Source: Eubacteriaceae bacterium (GTDB lineage: Bacteria; Bacillota; Clostridia; Lachnospirales; Lachnospiraceae). From it: a DNA stretch of 40,706 nucleotides. The notes under the pieces were generated by a model. The model did not search any database and had not been told where the DNA came from. It was given only the letters and a program-made list of their open reading frames with translations. Positions 35,128 through 40,706 of this stretch are shown piece after piece; the first letter of the stretch is position 1; each line of letters starts with the position of its first letter. The DNA lies in the NCBI GenBank assembly GCA_910574915.1, contig CAJTCR010000049.1, positions 1-40,706 on the forward strand. The letters run 5' to 3'. A program made the translations under genes and the position numbers.

Positions 35128-35327
35128 AAGCACTTCTCCTCTCACCGATCCAGATAACTCATTATAACACAATCCCCTATGTAAAATCTATCTGATTATT
35201 TCTTTCATTTTCTGATATTTTACCTTTTCCTTCGCAGTAATTCTTCTGACACTTGGCTGTGACAAATTTATTGACGATTATGTTCGTTTCCGTATGAAAC
35301 ATAATCGCTGTCGGTTAACTATCACAC

Positions 35328-35358
35328 AAAAAAGACAGGAACAAATTCCCTGTCTTTT
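35328..35358. terminator. Rho-independent terminator
   Basis: A 10-bp stem (AAAAGACAGG and its complement) with a T6 run on the minus strand and CTTTTCCTTT on the plus strand. It would stop minus-strand transcripts from the mod genes before the small membrane protein. Confidence 0.75.
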
Positions 35359-35450
35359 CCTTTATTTGTCATTATTATGACTTATAAACTACGCAATTTT
35401 AGATATTTTTCCAAGGAACTATTTTGTACAGGTTCTCTATGTAAAACAAC

Positions 35451-35514
35451 CTAGTACAGCATTGCAGAAATATCAGTGAATACAGCACCTGCTATTTCTG
35501 CAACGCTGTACTAG
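35451..35514. repeat. 64-bp hairpin, 22-bp stem
   Basis: CTAGTACAGCATTGCAGAAA (from 35451) pairs with the complement ending at 35514 over 22 bp with one mismatch; the loop is 20 nt. No T-run follows, so it is not an ordinary terminator. Its sequence is unrelated to the larger palindromic repeat next to it. The remainder of the gap 35128-35547 is AT-rich with nothing else recognisable. Confidence 0.75.
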
Positions 35515-35597
35515 AATCTGTTCTATCATATGGTTGATTTTGTTCATGTTAGACAAACCAAACCATATTGCGCTTGTTTCGTAGCATTTACGAAAAG

Positions 35598-35832
35598 CAG
35601 CCGGGAGAGAGGATGTGCCTCCCCTGGCGGCGGCTTTGGAAGAATGCTTAGAAGCCCTTAGTATTCTGCAAAATAACCAGGGGCGCAGCCAAGCGGCACC
35701 TTTAGCTGCCAGCAGGCAGCGAACTAGGTGCCGCGACCGTCCACAGCCACAGCGTACCAGCAGGATACTTAGGGATTCTTAGCATTCTGGAACGGACGCA
35801 GCCAGGGGAGGCACATCCTCTTTCCCAGCGTC
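35598..35832. repeat. Palindromic repeat, full copy 3
   Basis: Arms AGCCGGGAGAGAGGATGTGC (left) and GAGGCACATCCTCTTTCCC (right) are inverted complements; the core hairpin is at 35693-35734. Similarity to the collapsed copy at 4732-4860 continues into both flanks (CATTTACGAAAAGCAGCC on the left, TTTACCAAAGCAATCC on the right). This suggests a mobile unit extending over about 35555-35875. Same orientation as the copy at 29728. Confidence 0.9.
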
Positions 35833-35889
35833 CCTTCCTGTAAAAATTTACCAAAGCAATCCAAACTTGTTCACTGTACTAATTCTAAC

Positions 35890-36594
35890 TTATTTAAAAC
35901 CGCCCGTTCGCAAATGCCTCCCGCAAAAACAAAATCTTATCTTCCGGCAAATAAAGAAAATCCGGCATCCCGCGCCAGCTGATTGCAGGCAGGCTGGAAC
36001 GCTGCACAAACCAGCAGACCGGCTGTGCGATACGAAAAGCACTGTCCCCGGATAATCCGCCAGCATTTCCTGCATTTCCCGCTGCATCTGGTCTTTTAAA
36101 AAAAGATCCATCGCTGAAAACGGTTCGTCCAAAAGCACAGCATAAGGCTGGTACGCCATGATCCGCGCAAGCGCCACGCGCTGCTGCTGGCCGCCGGACA
36201 GTTCCCCAGGCAAGCGGTCAGCCAGCGTGCTTAGCTGAAATTTTTCCAGCATCTGCGCAACGCGCCTCTTTTTTTCAGCACGTGTTCCCCGGCATCCTGC
36301 ACCGATATTCTGCGCCGCTGTCATCGTCGGAAACAATGCATAGTTTTGAAACAAATATCCGATCCGGCGCTTTTGCGGCGTGATATTGTGCTTTTTTAAT
36401 GAATCATAAACGATGTTTCCTTCCAGCCGTATGCTTCCCTGATCTGGTGTTTCAATGCCCGCAATGCACCTTAATATCATGCTTTTTCCGCTTCCAGACG
36501 CACCCAAAATATCGATCCGGCGCGCTTTTGATGCAAACTGGATATCCAGTTTAAAATCTCCCAGCGTTTTTTTGATCTCAGCCTCAATCGCCAC
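35890..36594 (-). CDS. modC: Molybdate ABC transporter ATPase ModC, C-terminally disrupted
   Basis: Starts with GTG at 36594 behind AGGTAGGA. Walker A GASGSGKS, Q-loop region GYLFQNYALFPTMTAAQN, signature LSGGQQQRVALARIM, Walker B VLLDEPFSAMD and the H-loop VLFVSHSR are all present and normal. Directly after HSR the frame becomes nonsense (about 45 residues rich in Cys and Ser), where ModC should continue into the end of the ATPase and a TOBE domain. Another frame of the same DNA reads SWRGMPDFLYLPEDKILFLR, possibly the tail of a lost gene. A deletion seems to have fused the two. It lies 32 bp after modB. Confidence 0.8.
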   Translation of the reverse strand: MAIEAEIKKTLGDFKLDIQFASKARRIDILGASGSGKSMILRCIAGIETPDQGSIRLEGNIVYDSLKKHNITPQKRRIGYLFQNYALFPTMTAAQNIGAGCRGTRAEKKRRVAQMLEKFQLSTLADRLPGELSGGQQQRVALARIMAYQPYAVLLDEPFSAMDLFLKDQMQREMQEMLADYPGTVLFVSHSRSAGLCSVPACLQSAGAGCRIFFICRKIRFCFCGRHLRTGGFK

Positions 36595-36626
36595 GTTCCT
36601 ACCTCTTCCATTCCTGATCCAACGCC

Positions 36627-37331
36627 TTACCAGCGTTTTACCTGCTTCATTTTCTTGCCTGACACAATGTTAATCAGCGCAATCAGCACAAATGCAATCA
36701 GCCCGATAATCGCTGCCCACACACCTGCCGCCGCAAAATCTCCGTCCTGCATGACCATTGCGATTTTCTGGGAAATCGTGCCTGTTTTGCCCGGAATATT
36801 GCCCGCAAGCATCGAAGTCGCTCCATACTCTACAAGTGCACGCGCAAATGCCAGAATTGTACCGGATACGATACCGGGGGAAGCCGAAGGGATGACCACC
36901 TTGAAAAAAATTGCCGTCTCTGACATGCCGAGCGTGCGCCCCGCATAGACCAGATCTGCGTCCACCTGCTCAAATGCCGCCCTTGCATTGCGGTACATAA
37001 TCGGAAACGCAATTACGACTGCCGCGAGCACACAGCCAAGCCAGGACTGCACTACTTTCAGCCCCATGCTTTCATATAAAAATATCCCAAACGGCCTTCT
37101 TCTGCTGAACAACAGCAGCAGCAAAAATCCGGCAACAGTCGGCGGAAGCACAAGCGGAAGCGTAAAAATTCCGTCCAATACCGCCTTTGCAAACGGAGAC
37201 GCTTTGAGCGCACAGCGCGCCGCCGCAATACTCAGAAAAAAAGAAACGATCGTTGCCGCGATGCCTGTCTTCAAAGAAATATACAAAGGACTCCAGTCCA
37301 GATTCTGCACGGTTTGTATGATCTGCTCCAT
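36627..37331 (-). CDS. modB: Molybdate ABC transporter permease ModB
   Basis: 234 residues from the ATG at 37331, with GGAGGGAG upstream; an earlier ATG at 37364 is less likely. There are about five to six membrane segments and typical ModB stretches: FTLPLVLPPTVAGFLLLLLF, AFPIMYRNARAAFEQVD, YAGRTLGMSETAIFFKVVIP (the EAA loop) and ALVEYGATSMLAGNIPGKTG. It moves molybdate across the membrane with ModC. It looks intact although both partner genes are damaged. Confidence 0.92.
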   Translation of the reverse strand: MEQIIQTVQNLDWSPLYISLKTGIAATIVSFFLSIAAARCALKASPFAKAVLDGIFTLPLVLPPTVAGFLLLLLFSRRRPFGIFLYESMGLKVVQSWLGCVLAAVVIAFPIMYRNARAAFEQVDADLVYAGRTLGMSETAIFFKVVIPSASPGIVSGTILAFARALVEYGATSMLAGNIPGKTGTISQKIAMVMQDGDFAAAGVWAAIIGLIAFVLIALINIVSGKKMKQVKRW

Positions 37332-37395
37332 TCGCTCCCTCCAGTCTCTCATTACTTTTCCCATGTCTTGCCTGCCTGTATTCTATAGAAAATAT

Positions 37396-38294
37396 TTATG
37401 TGGCAGGCTTATAATCAAATGCTTCAAATACCGTCTTTGCCTTCTCAGACAACAAATAGGTTAAAAAATCAGCCGCCGCTTTTCGCTGCGTCTCGTCTGC
37501 TTCTGGATTTACCACCTGCGCAGCCGGATACACGACGTCGCCGCTTAACTCAGAACAAATGGTTTCCAAAATTTTAAGCTCATCCTTATATCCGTAAAGA
37601 TCCGAAAGATATACCGTCCCCACTTCACAGGAGCCTTCCAAAACAGCAAGCAGCACCTTACTGACATTGCCCTGCTCACTGATTGGCACACCACCCAGTG
37701 CTTTTGACAGCTCCGCGGCAGTGATCACTGCACCCCTAGCGGCTTCCAGCTTTCCCATGCTGACAAGCGCCTGCCTGGTATATCTCCCGACCGGAACGCT
37801 CCCTCCTGCAAGTGCAATGCTCTGCGCATTCTCCAGATCTGAAAGCCCGGTCACCTTCGTACCGCTGTCTTTCCTTGCTATGACCACTACCTCGTTACGC
37901 ACAACATCCGCACGCGTCCCTTCCACAACCAGCCCGTCCTGTTCCAGTTGATCCATCTGCTCTTCGGCTGCGGAAAAGAAAAGATCACATGTATACCCTT
38001 CCTCAATCTGCGTCAGCAGCGTACCAGAGCTTTCCGCATATAAAGTAATTTTCACCTGTGGATGCTGCATATGATAATCCTCCGCCAGCTTCGCCATAAC
38101 CTTTTGCAGGCTTGCCGCTATAAATACCTGAATTTCCGTTTCACTGTCTGGTTCTGCCTGGCTGGCCGTCTTTTGCATTCCTGCATTTTTTTATCTTCTG
38201 GCTGACTGCCACACGCCGCGAGAAAAAGCACTGTCAGTAACACCGCAGTTAAAACGATTCCTGTTGTGCTACTATATCCAGCTTTTTTACGCAT
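37396..38294 (-). pseudogene. modA: Molybdate-binding protein ModA, frameshifted in an A7 run
   Basis: Two frames make one protein. From the ATG at 38294 comes a lipoprotein signal with lipobox LAAC, then GSQPEDKK; that frame fails soon after. One base back, from the A7 run at 38192-38186, the mature ModA follows: EIQVFIAASLQKVMAKLAED, YAESSGTLLTQIEEG, DLFFSAAEEQMDQLEQDGLV, to the stop at 37396. Adding one A would restore a normal ModA of about 290 residues. An internal ATG (38178) could give a 260-residue protein without a signal, which could not work outside the cell. A sequencing error in the homopolymer is possible. Confidence 0.82.
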
Positions 38295-39249
38295 GATTCC
38301 TGTTATCCCCTTTCTGCGTATGCCCACATTCTCCATCCGTCCCTCGTAAAATTCCAAGCCCATGCCCAAGGTGCGGCAGTATATATTCCAGGCTTTCCCG
38401 CACTGCCTTTGGGCTGCCGAGCAGGTTTACGATCAGTGTTGCGCCGCGAATGCCTGATACAGCACGGCTTAGCATCGCGCGTCCGGTAATGGCCAGGAAG
38501 TATTGGCGGATTGCCTGTGCGATTCCGTCAGCCATCCGGTCGCAGACGGCAATCGTTGCTTCCGGTGTAATATCCCGCTTGGAAAATCCGGTTCCTCCGG
38601 TTGTAAAAATAACATTCACCTGCCTGTGATCTGCAAGACGGCACAAATGGCGCTCTAACAGCGGCTGATCGTCTGGCAGCAGCAACGTTTCTACTATATG
38701 ATAGCCTTGTTCTGTCAGCAGTTCTCTCAGCAGGCGCCCGCTTTCGTCTTCCTGTTCTTTGGCTGCTCCTTTGTCACTGAGCGTAATGGCTGCTGCCGTA
38801 AACGGGCAGTGCGCATCCAGCGGCAGCAGCGCTACTTCATCTCCCGGACAGATCCTGCCGCTTTTGATTACTTTTGCAAATATGCCTTCCCTTGGCATAA
38901 TGCAGTCTCCCATTGCTTTGTAGATTTCACAGTGGCTGTGACATTCCTTTCCGATCTGGGTAATTTCCAAAAGCGCCTCTCCAATGCGTATATTTGTACC
39001 GACCGGGAGTTCTCTTAGTTCATAGCCTTCCACAATCAGATTTTCCCCAAAATCCCCGAAATCCACATCTGCTCCTTTCGCGCGGAACGCTTCGATTTTT
39101 TCAATGGGCAGCAGGCTGACCTGGCGGTGCCAGTCTCCTGCGTGTGCATCGTTTTCAATTCCCCAATTTTGCCGAAGGAAAGCGCTTTGCACCTCTTTCT
39201 TTTTTGTTCCGCGTTTTTCACTGATACAGACTGCTGTTACTTTTCCCAT
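38287..39249 (-). CDS. MOSC domain fused to MogA/MoaB-type molybdopterin adenylyltransferase
   Basis: 320 residues in two domains. Residues 1 to about 150 are a MOSC domain (GIENDAHAGDWHRQVSLLP, FGENLIVEGYELRELPVGT, IGKECHSHCEI with the conserved cysteine region). Residues about 157-310 are a MogA/MoaB domain (AAITLSDKGAAKEQEDESG, VIFTTGGTGFSKRDITPEAT, LSRAVSGIRGATLIVNLLGS). The latter activates molybdopterin by adenylylation for molybdate insertion; MOSC domains carry sulfur or cofactor for molybdenum enzymes. It lies 3 bp after moaA and overlaps the modA start by 8 nt, so these genes form one operon. Confidence 0.9.
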   Translation of the reverse strand: MGKVTAVCISEKRGTKKKEVQSAFLRQNWGIENDAHAGDWHRQVSLLPIEKIEAFRAKGADVDFGDFGENLIVEGYELRELPVGTNIRIGEALLEITQIGKECHSHCEIYKAMGDCIMPREGIFAKVIKSGRICPGDEVALLPLDAHCPFTAAAITLSDKGAAKEQEDESGRLLRELLTEQGYHIVETLLLPDDQPLLERHLCRLADHRQVNVIFTTGGTGFSKRDITPEATIAVCDRMADGIAQAIRQYFLAITGRAMLSRAVSGIRGATLIVNLLGSPKAVRESLEYILPHLGHGLGILRGTDGECGHTQKGDNRNHA

Positions 39250-39252
39250 TTT

Positions 39253-40185
39253 TTATCCTCCAATCTGAACCATCTGCGCTTGTTCCGTTACAGCGCCTGG
39301 TACCTCAAACCGATGCATCCTCGGTTTGTCCGCCAGCGCCTGGCAAAACGCCTGGCACAGTGCCTCTTGTTTCTTCTCTTCTGGCATGTTCCCACGCAGA
39401 ACTGCCCCAAGATCCACGCTGTCCGCAAAGCACAAGCAAGGCTTTAGCCGCCCTATGGCACTAATCAGCCCAATGCTTCCCTGTGCGTCCTTGATCCGGT
39501 AGTAAACAGCAGGCCCGTTTCCATGAATCCGCCGATCCGTCTCCAAATCCGGGTAAATCCGGTACAGCTCTTTTAAAAGCATTTCGTTCGAAACCGGCGT
39601 ATACTCCCTGCCATATCCAATCGGCATCATTTCGATAAAACGCACATCGACTGGCATTTTTTGTGTAAGCGCGGCAAGTTCGTGCCATTCTTTGTCGTTG
39701 ACGCCTTTTAACAGCACGCAATTCAGCTTTACCGAAAGCCCTGCCTGCCCTGCGAGACGGATATTGGCAAGCACCCTGGACAACTGCGGCTTTCCTGTCA
39801 TCTGCGCATACGTATTTTCAGACAGCGTATCCAGGCTGATATTCACTGCATCCAGCCCATTCGCCAAAAGCTGCAGCAAATACTGGTGCAGCAAAATGCC
39901 GTTTGTCGTCATTGTAACCTGGCGGATGCCCGGCAGTCGTTTCAGCATACCGACCAGCTCTGCACAGCCTTCGCGCAGCAGCGGTTCCCCGCCTGTAATT
40001 TTTACCATGCTGATACCCATACGCGCTGCGGCACGGCATACCTGCTGGATTTCCTGATCCGTCAGAAGATCTTCCTGTGGTACAAATGAAGCTCCCTGCG
40101 GCATACAATAGCGGCATCTTAGATTGCATCTGTCTGTAATTGAAATGCGTATATAATTAATGGTTCTTCCATATTTGTCTTTCAT
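39253..40185 (-). CDS. moaA: GTP 3',8-cyclase MoaA lacking the C-terminal CXXC segment
   Basis: 310 residues from the ATG at 40185 (MKDKYGRTINYIRISITDRC), after AGGAAA. The open frame runs back to 40458 through a repeat, but that extension is not MoaA-like. The radical-SAM cluster CNLRCRYC (C20, C24, C27), KITGGEPLLR (62-71), and the terminal GG are present. MoaA also binds a second 4Fe-4S cluster through CXXC...C near the C-terminus, which contacts GTP. Here LISAI (240-244) runs straight into GRLKPC (245-250): about 17 residues with the CXXC and NRxRLT motif are missing, only the last cysteine remains. It should be inactive if correct. It is first in the operon with the MOSC-MogA and mod genes. 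Confidence 0.88.
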   Translation of the reverse strand: MKDKYGRTINYIRISITDRCNLRCRYCMPQGASFVPQEDLLTDQEIQQVCRAAARMGISMVKITGGEPLLREGCAELVGMLKRLPGIRQVTMTTNGILLHQYLLQLLANGLDAVNISLDTLSENTYAQMTGKPQLSRVLANIRLAGQAGLSVKLNCVLLKGVNDKEWHELAALTQKMPVDVRFIEMMPIGYGREYTPVSNEMLLKELYRIYPDLETDRRIHGNGPAVYYRIKDAQGSIGLISAIGRLKPCLCFADSVDLGAVLRGNMPEEKKQEALCQAFCQALADKPRMHRFEVPGAVTEQAQMVQIGG

Positions 40186-40249
40186 ATTATTTTTCCTAAC
40201 CTGGGTGAACTTAATTGGGGGTGTTTTTGGGTTGATGTGTGTGGGGGGG

Positions 40250-40486
40250 GACGCTGGGAGGGGGAATTGGCATGGTTTGGGTGCGTCCGTTCCAGAATGG
40301 TAAGAAGCTCTAGGCATCCTGCTGCTGCGTTGTGGCTGTGGACGGTCGCGGCACCTAGTTCGCTGCCTGCTGGCAGCTAAAGGTGCCGCTGGGCTGCGCC
40401 CCTGGTTGTTTTGCAGGATGCCAAGAGCTTCTAACCATTCTTCCAAAGCCGCTCCCAAACCATGCCAATTCCCCCTCCCGGCTGTC
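40250..40486. repeat. Palindromic repeat, full copy 4
   Basis: Left arm GACGCTGGGAGGGGGAATTG from 40250; the right arm ends at 40486 and contains its complement, a perfect inverted GGGAGGGGGAATTGGCATGG extending to about 25 nt. Core hairpin at 40348-40389. Same orientation as the copy at 4312 but with different arms. It sits 64 bp upstream of moaA. The gap 40186-40249 is G-rich on the plus strand (a G8 run at 40243-40250) with no clear promoter. Confidence 0.9.
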
Positions 40487-40596
40487 TTTCACATGTGGTA
40501 CAAGCTAAAAACACTGTATGGAGCGTATTGTATTCCTGACAGCGCCTTTTTTCTTTGTGAAAATAACTTACTATATGCATCATTTACCTAACACGT

Positions 40597-40706
40597 GGAA
40601 GAATCAGCCGGAGGATGGGGCACGGGGCTGGCTTCCGGTGACGTTGGCAAGTTGCAAAAAGCTTCTTACCATTCTTCCAAAGCCGCTCCCAAACCATGCC
40701 AATTCC
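40597..40706. repeat. Palindromic repeat, chimeric partial copy at the window edge
   Basis: The left arm (GCCGGAGGATGGGGCACGGG) resembles the arm of copy 1 at 4312, while the right part (CCATTCTTCCAAAGCCGCTC then CCAAACCATGCCAATTCC) is the right arm of copy 4. The core hairpin is missing. The element may continue past the window. The 110 bp between this and copy 4 shows nothing recognisable. Confidence 0.7.

Noticed and set aside
40186..40458. N-terminal extension of the moaA frame into the palindromic repeat
   Set aside because: The extra 91 residues are encoded by the repeat, are low in structure and do not occur in MoaA. The ATG at 40185 gives the normal N-terminus.
4312..40706. Interspersed repeats as a CRISPR array or integron attC sites
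   Set aside because: Copies are hundreds to thousands of bases apart, much longer than CRISPR repeats, without spacers or cas genes. There is no integron integrase, and the conserved attC end motifs are not visible.
40186..40706. Molybdenum-cofactor riboswitch upstream of moaA
   Set aside because: The region holds the palindromic repeat; I could not recognise the conserved riboswitch core in the leader, so I do not claim one.

Overview
The window looks like a low- to mid-GC Firmicute of the Lachnospiraceae type (Clostridium cluster XIVa). The evidence is the 5' end of a 16S rRNA gene at the left edge, strong AGGAGG-type ribosome binding sites, TTGACA-N17-TATAAT promoters, LacI- and GPH-type carbohydrate control, and molybdenum-hydroxylase accessory genes of the kind seen in gut clostridia. 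The genus cannot be named from what is visible.

Layout. 1-1000: 5' end of 16S rRNA and an upstream tRNA-Ile(GAU), both on the minus strand, driven by four tandem promoters with exact 17-bp spacers. 1001-4299 (+): ECF sigma factor, polytopic membrane protein, ABC ATPase and ABC permease, tightly coupled. 4312-4860: palindromic repeats. 10402-4875 (-): five-gene operon of a GDPD phosphodiesterase, lipoprotein binding protein, PotA/FbpC-like ATPase, double-domain permease and MgtC/SapB protein. 13828-10676 (-): Gfo/Idh/MocA oxidoreductase, then a LacI-type regulator and a solute-binding domain that seem to be one about 718-residue protein split by a -1 frameshift at a dnaX-like A AAA AAG. 17105-13893 (-): two tandem paralogous AAA-ATPase/PD-(D/E)XK proteins. 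18423-17251 (-): truncated GPH sugar transporter. 18656-19645 (+): LacI regulator. 19840-23585 (+): Nif3-like protein, SGNH hydrolase, polysaccharide deacetylase and esterase. Transporter and operon promoters share a 29-bp module matching at 23 positions, so the LacI protein between them probably controls both. 27192-23586 (-): sulfonate/nitrate-type ABC transporter ending in its own LacI regulator.

27675-40185 is a molybdenum/selenium-hydroxylase region: YjjW activase, a MocA-YqeC fusion, YqeB, an eroded selenium-dependent xanthine dehydrogenase joined to the start of moaC, a flavoprotein, a third AAA/PD-(D/E)XK gene, a small membrane protein, and modC, modB, modA, MOSC-MogA and moaA. Many of these genes are damaged: moaC is cut off and joined out of frame to xdh, xdh has lost internal blocks, mocA is fused to a headless yqeC, modC ends just after its H-loop, modA carries a frameshift, and moaA lacks the segment with the first two cysteines of its C-terminal cluster. 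The molybdenum pathway therefore looks to be decaying, unless the assembly is at fault.

The second theme is a family of about 237-bp palindromic repeats (four full copies, several partial or chimeric) with a constant 42-bp hairpin core and outer arms that differ between copies yet stay complementary within each copy. No transposase, integrase, phage gene or CRISPR array was seen.
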